This document shows positions 13,281-23,838 of a stretch of DNA of 64,000 nucleotides, in pieces. Numbering within the stretch: the first letter of the stretch is position 1; the number at the start of each line of letters is the position of its first letter. The DNA is from Acanthosoma haemorrhoidale (lineage: Eukaryota > Arthropoda > Insecta > Hemiptera > Acanthosomatidae). The position numbers and the translations under genes are program-made. The DNA is taken from assembly GCA_930367205.1 (NCBI GenBank), contig OV884015.1, positions 76,213,341-76,277,340 of the forward strand. The letters run 5' to 3'. The notes under the pieces are model-generated. The model was not told where the DNA came from and searched no databases. It was given only the letters and a program-made list of their open reading frames with translations.

Positions 13281-14207
13281 TATTCAAAACCCCTTTATCT
13301 TGATTTTCAATCTGTAAGTAACTGTATAAATTACAATTTATTCATCATTATGTTCAACTTATGTTGTATGTGAATGAGAATTTTAACAAAAAAGCTTTTA
13401 TAAGTTAAAATATTCCCCCCACAAAAAAATATATTCCCAACTCACTATTATATATTCTACCCTTTAAAAAACCCTATAATAAATTCTACTGCATAGTATC
13501 ATTAAAAATTATAAAAGTGGGTATTTTGATAGAAATATCGCAAACTTCGTATTTGTGGCTATTGTTGAATATATCTTTTAAATTCCAAACGAATTTGATG
13601 ATTTTTACTGCTGTTACGGTAAAACACATTGATCCATCGGACCTATTTGGGTTGAAAAATTAAAAAAACTAGAGTTTTGTTTATCACTAATTGACCTAGG
13701 TTTGCATTTTGAGATGGTTCCTGTATTCTTAAATGCTTACAATTTAGTATAAAAAAAAAAATCAGCACAATGGTTTAAGAAATAAAGTGTGGTTTCGGTC
13801 GAAAATATGAATGAGTTATAGTAAATAGTTTTTCACAAGTGTTCAGTAAATATTTTTAAAACTTTGGAAGTGGAGTCACCGACAGGCACGTTTAAGGCTG
13901 TTTTGTTTACATTTAAATTATAACTTGTACATATACGCAAAATAAAAATTAAATGTAGTAATTTACAGAATTATCAAATTTATTAAACGCTATGTAAATA
14001 AATGAAAATGAAATTTATCAATTCTAACTTTTATATCAACTCACTGGCTTAAACTTGTCCGGTTTTCTCAAGGTACTACTCTATGGGTATAAAATGGATA
14101 GGCATCTCCATTTCTCTACTCATTTAGTAACAAAAAAGTACAACACACTTCATATCGGCTTCACCACTTGCTAACTTCGCCAAACACAGCGACAACGTCT
14201 CAAACTA

Positions 14208-14489
14208 ATGATATATAAATGTATCCTGCGGCCAGCTCTGTACGGTACCCCGCTATATACTCACTTAATTGACAATACAGCTAAAAGTCTCCAACAATTC
14301 CAGAATGGGGTCATGAGAACCTCTCTGCACCCGTTGCTTGATGTGCCGTCGGTGGGTGAATTCGTCCACCGGAGACACATCAAGTTTTTTGACTCGTTGC
14401 AGCACCTGACAAACCCAGTGTTTAACACTGTTGACCCCACCACCCCTTCCGCATCGAAGGCAACAGACTGTCGGGGAAAATTAGCTTAA
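14208..14489 (+). pseudogene. LINE B reverse transcriptase C-terminal remnant
   Basis: The 93-codon frame reads through the C-terminal region of a jockey-type ORF2 protein. A YKCILRPALYGTPLYTHL segment corresponds to the usual 'RP.L.YG.P.W' motif, and a PSVGEFVHRRHIKFFDSLQH segment is shared with the copies at 27.6-28.0 and 35.5-35.7 kb. The endonuclease and RT catalytic core are absent, so it is a dead 3' fragment of a protein that would have reverse-transcribed its own RNA at the insertion site. Confidence 0.75.
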
Positions 14490-14684
14490 GACTTAGTTTA
14501 CGTTTCTATTGTTAGATGTAAGTCAGTCAACTTTTAATAAATTCAGCCCATCAATGTATAATGTACATCATTATACTTTTATACAATGCAGATCAATATT
14601 ATTAGAAAACAGAATTTGTATAAAATGTCGCCAAAAGCTATAGGGAATACAATAAAGCAGTTATAAATAGATTCATTTGTAGAA

Positions 14685-15143
14685 CTTTTTTTTTTCTAAG
14701 CTCTCTAGTTAGAATTTTAGGATGAGGGAGAAATATAAAATATTTAGGGTGATCGGATCCTTGTACTAGGAGGACCTGCTTGAAGGTGGTGTGAGAGGAG
14801 TAAGCAGTGTGGGAATCCTCGGTGGAGGTTGATTGTTACGGTACAGTGGTGAGAGTCCACTGGTGGCTAGGCCTAGAGTCTTCTCTAGGCATGTAGTGCA
14901 GTCGCAGTTAGTCTGATATCAGTGAGGGTACCCCTTAGAGACTTGTTGTTGGTAGGCTAAGCGCCGTGATGTCAACCATTTCTTCTGCTTTACTCGATCT
15001 TGTGGTGGTGTCATGTCTCGGAAGAGAGGGTTTGGACTGTGCTTCATTGAGTCGAAGAACTTGATGTGACGTCGTCTGATGGCTTCGGTGATGGTGTGGA
15101 GCTGGTACTTTTCGTGCATGTCGGAAGCCTCATTTGTCATTTT
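14685..15143 (-). mobile_element. LINE family C, 5'-truncated insertion nested in LINE B
   Basis: A poly-T run at 14686-14695 is the poly-A tail of a minus-strand insertion. Behind it lie a CTAAGCTCTCTAGTTAGAAT segment and an AAATATAAAATATTTAG segment, shared with 22298-22376 and 35847-35920, and then the end of an ORF2 protein. The short TAGAA direct repeat at its borders supports retrotransposition into the older LINE B copy. Confidence 0.7.
14919..15140 (-). pseudogene. LINE C reverse transcriptase C-terminal remnant
   Basis: The 73-codon minus frame contains TITEAIRRRHIKFFDSMKHS followed by PNPLFRDMTPPQDR. This is the extreme C-terminal motif of jockey-type ORF2 proteins and is clearly related to the LINE B RRHIKFFDSLQHLTNP motif. 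The RT core and endonuclease are missing through 5' truncation. Confidence 0.65.
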
Positions 15144-15190
15144 TAGAATCTATAAGTTGTATATATATAAATTTGTAACTAGGGAATAAA

Positions 15191-16375
15191 AACAATAATA
15201 ATAATTCATTCTCATTAAACTAAAACCCTATCTACACTATAAATATTTATCTGTTCGGATTTCGAAAGTGAGAGGATTATACTCTCTTTTTTGGAGTGAG
15301 CTACAGGGTTGATATACTCAATCCGTTCGGGTTGAGGTATCAATTCTGTTCTCTCCCCTTAAGTCTTATCACTATTTGCCAGCAAGGCGATGAGTTTCGA
15401 GTGTAAACATTAGTTCGTACAGAAGACATGTTTCAGACACCCCAATCGATATTACTATAATCGATTCAGTCAAATAGAACATTGATTTTACCAGCTCGTG
15501 TAGATTGAAGTAACGACTGCGCTTTTGTCGAAGATAGTTTCCCAATGAAGACGCAACATATAATATAACAGGAAATATAATGAAGCAATCGTTTGCAGAA
15601 TCTATATTTTGTAACATATATATTAACTTTGTAACAAGGGGATATGAAACAAAAAAATAAATAAAAAATAACCTTGTCTATGGATGAGTTTTTTTCTGTG
15701 ATAGTTTTATACACTCGTTGGACTCAGGTGATTTACACTTCAGGTCAACAATAAATATTCAAATCAATTCTCCTAAAGGAATAAACAATTTCTGAAATAT
15801 ATTTTTCCAAATTATGGAAATCGCGGGCGCCCGGAAAACAGGCTGGTATGAAATGGAAGAAAAATCCTAGTGGATGTCGGTCTAATGGAACCAGTGACCC
15901 ATAAATCACATGAAAGGCAAAGCTTTTTAGCACCAGTGCTCTTCGGATATCAACATAGTCTCATGTCTGCGGAGATTTTCCGTTTCAAAAATGTGTTATT
16001 TTATTTATGTTCTATAATAAGGTTCAGAGTTCATCATAATATATATTTAATTAACATAAACGCAATTTAATTTCAATTCGTGATAGTGCACTTGTGAGAA
16101 ATCGTTATTGAAATAATTTGCTTCCTATCACAATATCATGAATGTTGAACCTGAAGCCATTTCATTTATTTTACGATTCATAAAATATAAAAAAAAAAGG
16201 AATATTTTAATATTACTTAACTGAAAATTCACGATAGTGGTTATGTTCAAAATCGATAACAAAATTATTTTGAAAAGAAATCATATAATTTATTTATTTT
16301 AAAACAGTTGTACCACTTGGGTTGATCATTTCTAGAATAGAAACGTTTTCCTATACAGTGATTAAAAAATATAAC
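15191..16375. other. AT-rich non-coding DNA
   Basis: Short frames of up to 82 codons are present on both strands (15372-16070) but none has a recognisable domain. No repeat shared with the rest of the window was seen. Confidence 0.4.
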
Positions 16376-16379
16376 AAGT

Positions 16380-16630
16380 TTCAGCAATGGTTTTTGAATC
16401 GTCGCTGTCTCGCACCTCGTCATTTCCTTTGAAAATGTCTATGATTTCGTCATCTGCTAACTCTTGCCCCCAACATCACATGTCACCAGCTCTGCAACTT
16501 CAGTTTCAGTAATGTTTTCGCAACCGTTTATCCCTTTGACAATAGCAATTGGTTCGATATCAATGTTGTCTCTGAGATTTTAATGAACAATTTGTTCCAA
16601 CATTTATTGATGCGTTGAAATGTTGACGTC
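16380..16630 (-). pseudogene. Pogo/Tigger-like transposase C-terminal remnant
   Basis: Read on the minus strand with frame changes, this segment gives NKCWNKLFIKI, then IEPIAIVKGINGCENITETE and VAELV, then ELADDEIIDIFKGNDE followed by VRDSDDS. This pattern (a W..L region, then an acidic 'EL.D.EI' tail) is typical of the C-terminus of pogo/Tigger transposases that cut and paste DNA. A stop and at least two frame changes break it, and the DDE core is absent. The family is assigned from motif resemblance only. Confidence 0.45.
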
Positions 16631-16900
16631 GAACGACGAATTTGACTAGGTATTTGGCTGACCGGATATGGGAGAGCCGGTTATAAAATATTCTAGTGTA
16701 TGTAAGGTTTAATTTTAATGTTAGTGCTCCGATTTATGGCTTAAATGGTATAGTTTATGATTTCACCCCTTTTCTGGGTTAGGGTAAAAAAACATACATA
16801 GGCTAAATAGAAGAAATGCCCAAATGTTAGTACGGAGATTGTAAATATCTGGGGAAGTCATAATAAACCACGTAACTTATGCTACATTTGACATTAGTTA

Positions 16901-16924
16901 CCTGGTTTTTCACGACACCCTCAG
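16901..16924 (-). repeat. Candidate terminal inverted repeat
   Basis: On the minus strand this reads CTGAGGGTGTCGTGAAAAAC, resembling the ends of the candidate MITE at 20465-20649 (C.G.GGTGT.GAAAAAT). It lies on the upstream side of the Tigger-like fragment, where a 5' terminal repeat would be expected. I found no partner on the other side. Confidence 0.25.
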
Positions 16925-17285
16925 ATATATAGCATTACATATTGTATTTATATTATTCACCTTTCTTTGTAATGAAGAGTTTTTGTATATAATTAAATTA
17001 ATTTCAAGTGCTTAGATATTTGCTCTCATATTTTACTAATGATTTTATACTAATAGTTGTTCTGGAACCCAGTTTTAATTAGTATTATTCCACTTTGTAT
17101 CATTAGAGCATCGAAATATACGTAGATTGAATATTGTACTGTTTAATAATAGTCTGTGATTAAACATAAGGGTTTCGATACGATTACCCCTGTAATTAGT
17201 TGATGGTTGTTGTGTTCAGTTCCTTCTCTGGATTCAATTAGTGGGATCTGGGACCCATTACCTTTAATTATTAATTAATTCTACT

Positions 17286-17582
17286 ATGTACTTCGATGTA
17301 GTTATAGTGGAAGCATCAGTGGAGAATTTCGTGGGCGAGCCGAGCCCAAACTACTTCCTCTCAACTGGGCAGGTTATCATTCTTCCATCTTCGGGGGTGA
17401 CAAGCGGTTCCATCATTCTTAGCTTGATGCCACAAAGATTGTTCCACCAAGTTTGCGGGTTTGACCAACCACCCTTTGCTCCTAAACTAAGGCATTACCT
17501 CGGGTCATTTGGTAGGAAGCACGAGCTCACCTTAACTGGCTCCCCTTCAAGCCACCATGCCAGAGTCTCCTCGAAGCCTTAA
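17286..17582. other. GC-richer patch with a 98-codon ORF, unidentified
   Basis: The plus strand is open for 98 codons. The minus strand is nearly open (two stops in about 97 codons) and contains WWNNLCGIKLRMMEPLVTPE, which is more protein-like than the plus translation. I recognise neither. It may be the remnant of an exon, a processed copy or a transposon. Confidence 0.2.
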
Positions 17583-18757
17583 GAAAAAAAATATATCATT
17601 TAAAAGTCTAAATCATTACAGCCAAAATGCATACCTTACGTTAAAAATTATAACTTTTAGCTATCACTTCTTCGTCTGTTGCATATAACTAGAGTAACGT
17701 TGTATTGTATAAGCCCTACTTTACGCTTTACTACTTTATCTGACTTGAATGGCTTCATATTAATAATATATTGCCACTTCCAATTCTTATTCAATTAATC
17801 CAGGATGAAGAAAAGTCAAAAAATAACTATGTGGTTAAGCTTACTTATAACAATGTATATTTACACAATCTATTACAAAGCAATATAAAATATACGAACG
17901 GTGAAGTTAATCCCGTTTTAAAAAGAAGGGTAATTTTTTTTCTTTTTCGGTTACCTTTATTTCAGGTTTTTATTAATTTTCTCGGTGAGAATTAAGTAAA
18001 TATTATTGAATGAGCATTTTTAATCAAGAAATGTTCGTCTTTGATATGTGTCTTTAATGTTTGCTTTTTTAGCTGTTAGATGGAGATATCAAAGGATTCT
18101 TTATGAAAGCGTTTTTATGCTTTTGATACAAATCTCGCGGCTATATCGGATTTTTTTCTATTGGGTTTCCAGTTCTTCCCCTCTGAACTTTTTTTAAATA
18201 TTAAATAAAAAGGAAATGAACCTTGTTATTAAGTGAACTCTCTTTGATCTTCATCTTCACATTTCACACCAAACTAATCTAAAGCTTTATTCGTTTAACA
18301 CTAGCCAATTCAGTTTCAATAAACCCCCCACTTTATAACACTATCTGAGCACCAATGTATGTGATCAGAACTTCATGATGTGAATTCTTACAGATAATTG
18401 TCTCTTAACAGCTTGCTATCAGTCTGTCTCTTCTTCAGAATTATATTTAACGACTGACCGGATCTATTAAAAGCTTTTAGAACTGATTTGTATTTATTAC
18501 GTTTTCACAAGTAGAAATTTCTACCAGATTCTTGAATGATTGGTCTGAAATATCAGTGGCATTTTTTTTCTTATTATACCAAAGATTGTTTTTGTTTTAG
18601 ATTGTTTCCTCATAAAACTTCGTTTCATCAATATTAGCTAGTTGTGTTTGTAAAACACATACAAATGAATTATTAAGATAATATGTACATTCCGAAACAC
18701 TTAAAGATGTTGTTCGATACTTGAAATCAAAAATAGAATTTGATTTGTTACACATGC
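17583..18757. other. AT-rich non-coding DNA
   Basis: There is one 74-codon frame without features and otherwise no coding or repeat signal. Confidence 0.4.
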
Positions 18758-18765
18758 TGTTCATT

Positions 18766-20280
18766 GTTTTATTATTATAAACAACTTTACTATGATGAAA
18801 TTACAATCTGCCTTCATACTTAATAGGCAATAAATAATTGAGATAAATGTTTTCATTCATACCATATTTACAATTCATCATTCGCTCGCACATTCATACA
18901 ATATTTACAAACATTTACAAACAGCCCAGGGGCCCCCCAAGTCCGCACGGTTGTTGCCTCCCTCGCATGCGAGAGAGGAAGCAAAGTCTTGGGAAGTCCC
19001 CCACGCTCCCCCACCAGCCGCGCCACCGAATACGAGCAAGGCTGACGAAGAGCGTGATCCTGAAGACGCTCAGGACATGATTGGAGAAACTGGCCATTGC
19101 CAGGATTCCCACTGTTGCGTCTTTATAGAAGGTCACGAGGCCACTGCCGTTTCAGTCTCCGAGGAGGATTATAGGGATGAGTGGCACAGCGCAATGACTG
19201 TGCTACGGGATTAGGGTGGTTGGATAGGTTACTATGGAATTTCATAAATTTGGAAGGGATGAGTTCAATAATGTAGGGTATATTAAGATCATTATGAAGG
19301 GTTTTGTTGCTGACGTAATAGGGGGCATTTACTATTGTTCTCAGGACTTTTGATTGAAAGGATTGATTGCGCTTGATGTTCGACTTTTTTGCTGTCCCCC
19401 ATAGCTCTATTCCGTATGTCCAGATTGGCTTAAGTATAACTTTGTAAATAAGTAGTTTATTTTCTATTGAGTGACGGGATTTCCTTCGAAGCAGTCTGTA
19501 CAGTAGTCCAAAGCGTCTGTTTAGTTCTTGTCTTTTTAGCCTCGTGTGTGGGTTCCATGTCAGTCTTTTGTCGAGATGGAAGCCTAAATACCTTACTGTC
19601 TCAGACATGGGGAGAGGAATCGAATTGAAAAAGACTAGCGGACAGGACTTGCGGCAGAGGGTAAACGTTATGTGGGAACATTTTGCTTCATTGACCTTGA
19701 TTCGCCATTGGTTGCACCAATACTCGATCTCATCAAGGTGTTTTTTAAGGTTTTGGGATGCTATATCAGGGTCTGAGTGGGATGACAAGACTGCAGTGTC
19801 ATCTGCAAATGTTGCCAAAAAGGTATTGGGGGTAGAGGGGACATCAGCGGTGTATAGGTTATAGAGGATGGGACCCAGGACGCTGCCCTGTGGATTTCCT
19901 GCTTTTATGGGATAGTAAGCGGACTTGGAAGAAGCGGTTTGAAAGGTAGGACTTTAGGATTAGGAAAAGGGTCTGTGGTAAATATGTTTTGAGCTTGTAA
20001 AGCAAACCTGCGCGCCAAACACTGTCAAAAGCTTGAGCTACGTCCAGAAATGCAGCAGTGCAATACTGTTTGGATTCAAGGGCTGGGAAAATGTGATCAA
20101 CAACGCGAAGGCCTTGTTGAGCAGTGGAATGTCGTTGGCGGAAACCAAACTGGTGTGTGGGAAAAAGGTTTTTGGATTCAACAATTGGAAGTAGACGTTT
20201 TAGTAGGAGTTTCTCAAATATTTTTGAGAGGATAGGGAGTAGGCTAATTGGATGGTAAGATGAGGTGTCGTTGGGTGACA
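18766..20280 (-). mobile_element. LINE family A (jockey-like), longest copy
   Basis: This minus-strand, 5'-truncated non-LTR retrotransposon of about 1.5 kb holds most of the RT domain, the ORF2 C-terminus and the full 3' UTR. The UTR ends ...TGTAATTTCATCATAGTAAA with a short A/T-rich tail. An 8-bp repeat, TGTTCATT, at 18758-18765 and 20281-20288 fits a target-site duplication. Endonuclease and ORF1 are missing. It is the reference for the shorter family A pieces at 3.2, 3.8, 6.4, 13.1, 26.6, 28.7, 39.5, 44.6 and 48.8 kb. Confidence 0.88.
19123..19930 (-). pseudogene. LINE A reverse transcriptase, C-terminal half
   Basis: The minus frame contains NPQGSVLGPILYNLYTADVP (RT motif B), FADDTAV (motif C, with the two catalytic aspartates), KVNEAKCSHITF (motif D) and VRYLGFHLDKRLTW (motif E). 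It continues to a natural-looking end at RRLKRQWPRDLL. In jockey-type elements this protein copies element RNA into DNA primed at a nicked chromosome. The frame is open through the segment but is offset from the upstream half by a frameshift near 19930, so no full-length RT can be made. Confidence 0.85.
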
Positions 20281-20287
20281 TGTTCAT
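19859..20287 (-). pseudogene. LINE A reverse transcriptase, N-terminal half
   Basis: The 142-codon frame begins inside the RT domain. PISLLPILSKIFEKLLLKRL and HQFGFRQRHST are the fingers motifs, and AAFLDVAQAFDSVWRAG is motif A with its catalytic aspartate. Frame is lost after SYLSNRFFQVR, where sequence expected to give SAYYPIKAG appears in another frame. The ATG that opens the frame lies in the target-site repeat, not in the element, so it is not an authentic start. Confidence 0.82.
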
Positions 20288-20289
20288 TA

Positions 20290-20464
20290 AGAATCGTATT
20301 TAAAAAATCTAAGTATTCATTAGTAACGAAAACGTTTTTTGAAAAGAAAACCCAATAAACTCGTCTTCAAATACACTAAATACACACTTTTGAGGTTACC
20401 ATATCAGGAACTTAATCACGAGAAAAAAACAAATGTTTAAGTATAGTTATTCAAATATTAGTAC
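20290..20464. other. Short unique AT-rich spacer
   Basis: Nothing is recognised between the LINE A copy and the candidate MITE. Confidence 0.4.
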
Positions 20465-20649
20465 CTGAGGTGTGAAAAATAGAAGGTTAAAAAGTCAGGA
20501 AAAGTCGGCTAATTGCAGTGTTAGATAATTGATTTTAAGATGTGAATTTATAGATAAATAGCATGTTAGAAAATCGGTTTAAGTTGATAAAACAGAATTG
20601 TTAAAGTTTTCATCAAATTTACTAATATACGATTTTTCGACACCCCCTG
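20465..20649. mobile_element. Candidate 185-bp MITE
   Basis: The left end reads CTGAGGTGTGAAAAATAG, and the reverse complement of the right end reads CAGGGGGTGTCGAAAAATCG. The shared core is GGTGT(C)GAAAAAT. The interior is AT-rich and non-coding, as expected for a non-autonomous DNA transposon derivative. No convincing TA duplication is visible (flanks GTAC and CATG), so this is tentative. Confidence 0.35.
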
Positions 20650-22297
20650 CATGTCTGCATCAGGCCCTGATAACAAGAAAAGGATGTATGTGTTAATAGG
20701 AGTAGTTATAAATATTACCATAAGTTATGTACAAAATAAGTATAAACAAACAAAGTACCTTCTTACTTGGCTATAAATCTAACGTTGAAAATCAGGTTTT
20801 TTTCCTGTAAATATCGTCTCACGCTAATAATATGGTTTACCAGAGTGTTGTACTAATTTTTTATATGTTCTTTAATAGGGCTATCAGAAAATGATTAGTT
20901 TTCTGATTTTATTTACTTATCTATGTTATCATATTAAGGCAGGCGCATTGCCAATCTATTTTTTCTTGACTTCATCCATCATTTCTTCCTGATTGATCGC
21001 CAACCTTCTAGAAAAAACAAACAATAATAAAACAAGCTCTGAAGCCTGGTATCAGTAGGTATAGGTTTTTTATATTTTGGGTCAAGTACATATAAATTGT
21101 CAAGATCTCAAAATGTACATGTTATTATGCTTAGAGCCGTTGATTTATTTTATATGTCACTACAAAATGTGTTTTGACTATCGCTCGTAAAGTTGGTATG
21201 ATGGGCTTTTGGTTTGAATATCGGACAAAATCTGATATATTGAAGTAGTCAAATTTCTTTATGATATGAAGTGCATGGCCTTAAATCCCAATATGGAAAG
21301 TGAATTGTAAAAATAGCTTTTGTAAAAATTTTACGGGCTCTCCTGTTTTCAAAATAGAGCATATATGACTTTGAAAAAATAAATTGTTTGGATGCATTTA
21401 AATTATAATTTTGTTTCGTCCATATGTACCTAGCTGTAAATTAAGGCGAACGATGGTAGATTAAATAAAATATGCAAGTGGACAAACCATAATCAGCGTT
21501 CATCAATGTTTCACAAAACAAACCTTCCAACCCGAATCATGTTTTAATTAGATTCCTTTCAAATTAACATTCCCCTGCGGTATCAATCTAACTCTACTTC
21601 ATTATAAAACATTTCTGCTGAGCTGTCAACCTCAAAATTATAGGAGAAGCCTCAGAGACAAGAGGCCGTAATCAGAAGTCCCCTAAGTCCTCCCTGTCAG
21701 AACGTCTGTCCAGTTAAGTCTGCCGGCTTCGTTTAATTAACCAGTTAAAGCTGGCTTCCGTAATAGTTTCCTCCGCGGTCTTTCAAATGACATTTAGGAA
21801 TAACTTTTTTTTTATTATTAAGTTTAATTTATTTAAGTTTTGGATCATTTTAGAATGGTAATAATTAAAATTGAGATCTCCTATTGTGGGAGAAAACAAC
21901 CTCAGCATAAGTTAAGCATAAATTTTATTTCGTGGACTTTTATGTACAGTTTTAATAATGAAGTGTCCTTGAACGAAATTTGACATTTTAAAAACTCATT
22001 TTTAAATTATTAGAGGAGATGTGTAACTTTCTGAAGTATTTTAACCAATGACCTCTTTATGTTTCTACCTAATTTAGATAGTCTATGAGCTTTGACTCTT
22101 GAAACACTTAATGTCACCAACCTCGACTTATTAGGAATGTGACTGTGTGTTGATAGTAACTCACGATCATAGTCTGCAATAGTAACAGCTTGGATTCTGT
22201 ATCATCATGCCCATAATTATATTTATATATAATAATATATTTACCTTCTATAAGTAGCTCTTGGAAAGTATGCTCCATCTCATTGTATTCTATTCCA
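20650..22297. other. AT-rich non-coding DNA with a moderately GC-richer patch
   Basis: About 21640-21790 is less AT-rich than its surroundings and contains no ORF, so it could be a conserved non-coding element. The remainder shows nothing recognisable. Confidence 0.35.
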
Positions 22298-22376
22298 TTT
22301 TTTTTTTTCTAAGCTCTCTAGTTAGAAATTCAGAATGAGGGAAAAATATAGAATATTTAGGTTGATCGGATCCATT
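22298..22376 (-). mobile_element. LINE family C, very short 3' tail
   Basis: A poly-T run (22298-22309) is followed by CTAAGCTCTCTAGTTAGAAA and the family C terminal segment up to TGATCGGATCC. The CCATTT(T) sequence at both borders is compatible with a short target-site duplication. Only about 65 bp of element sequence is present, an extreme 5' truncation. Confidence 0.7.
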
Positions 22377-22570
22377 TTATTTAGTTGTAATCAGAAGAAG
22401 CAATAAATGGAAGTTAACCTATTTAAATAATCAGGTAAGGGAAAAGACCAAAATCTCCACATTGGTTTATTTCACACTTTAGCTCACAGTGGTCGGTCGA
22501 CCCTTGTAAAAGTTTTGGACCCTTGTAAAATTATTTTGCCTAATAATCCATCTTAAGGAAGACATTAATC

Positions 22571-22572
<2 letters not shown>

Positions 22573-22625
<53 letters not shown>

Positions 22626-22912
22626 CCCCTTAGCTCTCAAACTTATAAAATAGGATGTGGGAAAAATAAAGGAAAATTATTTTGGGCTAATGAGTGCCTT
22701 TCACTAAGGGGAGTCCCCCATTTGAAGGGTGTATGAATGCCTGAAGGAGGCGGGTGGATTCGGGAAGGTAGTGAGAGTCTACCGAGGGGTACCTAGGCAA
22801 TGGTTTGTAGTCGGCCAGGTCAAGCCTGGCCCGCCCCGGCAGGGGGCTGAAATAAGTCGGCCACTCGGCCGAATATACTTCAAACTTGTGCAGTGAAGGA
22901 CTTATTACTTCC
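22573..22912 (-). mobile_element. LINE family C-related tail with long poly-T
   Basis: A 53-nt uninterrupted T run (22573-22625) represents the poly-A tail of a minus-strand retroposon. The next 290 bp match the copy at 62295-62550, sharing TAGCTCTCAAACTTATAAAA-type sequence, GGATGTGGGAAAAATAAAGG, GGGGAGTCCC and GATTCGGGAAGGTAGTGAGA. The minus strand is open for 75 codons, probably by chance within 3' UTR. The intact tail suggests a recent insertion. Confidence 0.75.
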
Positions 22913-23427
22913 AATAGATTTTGTTTGTAAAAATAGACAAGATGTTTATTAACGCTTTCCTTTATAACTCATATTGAATCACTTATTGTATTTACATGAT
23001 AAAGTAATCCTTTTCGTATTCTTGTGTATTGCTATATCATAACAATGTATTATAATTCCTAATAGAATTCGTGAGTATCTTTTAGAATTTGCTTTTATTT
23101 CATATTTAATATTTCTTAAATGTGTTCAATCCTATTTCGAATGGAATCCAATGCAGTTGAAGTGAAAATCTGTACAGATTTTCATCTCTGATCCAATTGA
23201 TAGTAGATTTTCTATTTTAAACCGGTCTAACTCAATGACTTAACATGGCTTTTTATATGGTAACGAGGCAAATCTTGAGAGTGTCAAGTTATTATATGCC
23301 TAATATCAGACAGCATATTCAAATTATATAATATAATAGCAGTTTATTTGAAATAATAAATATATATACATTAAAATACAAAATATATATTATTTTGAAA
23401 TAAAATAACAACACCGAGTTATTAACT
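22913..23427. other. AT-rich non-coding DNA
   Basis: Nothing is recognised beyond AT-rich simple sequence around 23325-23410. Confidence 0.4.
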
Positions 23428-23530
23428 TACCTAGGAAGAATTCGTACGGTAGCAGGGAATCAAACCCGGTCTCTGCACTTAGCAGCCAGCAGGTTCCAAC
23501 TAGAATAACTCTTCGCCTCAATCTTCCAAC
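23428..23530 (-). mobile_element. tRNA-derived SINE remnant
   Basis: On the minus strand the order is tRNA-like: a possible A-box region (TTCTAGTTGGAACC), an anticodon-arm-like CTGCTAAGTGCAG, then ACCGGGTTTGATTCCC, a good pol III B-box match. After it comes AATAACTCGGTGTTG, resembling the tail of the copy at 47.8 kb. It does not fold into a convincing complete tRNA with an acceptor stem, so a SINE head is preferred over a tRNA gene. Confidence 0.45.
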
Positions 23531-23838
23531 TACTTCTTAGGTCTTATCGCTTCATGAAGGATATGGTAATTAAATTATATCAATACGCACTAAAAAGCAG
23601 CTTTTGATCAGACGGAGGAACCCGCATCAACCCCTGAGCGAAGTGCTGCAAATTTAAAGACCGTTTATTTCCAGTCCCCTTCGACCTGTCTGTCGGGAGG
23701 TCTCCCCTCCATTCTGTCTGATTTCATTCAGGTGATAATTTGATTTTATTTCGATTCCCCCTCCCTTAAACTTTCTTTGGAAAGCGCTCTGGTGAGAAAA
23801 CGCTTTTATCTTGAGAAGCGCGAGTCTTAGGCAGATAG

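Larger units (their letters stand above)
14150..15190 (+). mobile_element. LINE family B, truncated copy interrupted by LINE C
   Basis: This plus-strand fragment of a second jockey-like LINE starts in the RT C-terminal region and continues into its 3' UTR. At about 14685 it is interrupted by a minus-strand LINE C insertion. Sequence resembling the remaining B 3' UTR (AGAATCTATAAGTTG onward) resumes at 15144. A 5-bp repeat, TAGAA, at 14680-14684 and 15144-15148 fits a target-site duplication of the nested insertion. The assignment of the tail beyond 15148 is weaker because it is diverged. Confidence 0.65.

Noticed and set aside
16080..16380. Left terminal inverted repeat partner for the Tigger-like fragment
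   Set aside because: Only a weak TGTGAGAAAT resemblance near 16094 was found, no better than chance.
19544..19864. 106-codon plus-strand ORF
   Set aside because: It is antisense to the LINE A reverse transcriptase, whose motifs B, C and E are clear on the minus strand.
23428..23530. Functional tRNA gene (serine-like CTGCTAA anticodon loop)
   Set aside because: A B-box is present, but no 7-bp acceptor stem or correct D-arm spacing could be formed. A SINE remnant fits better.
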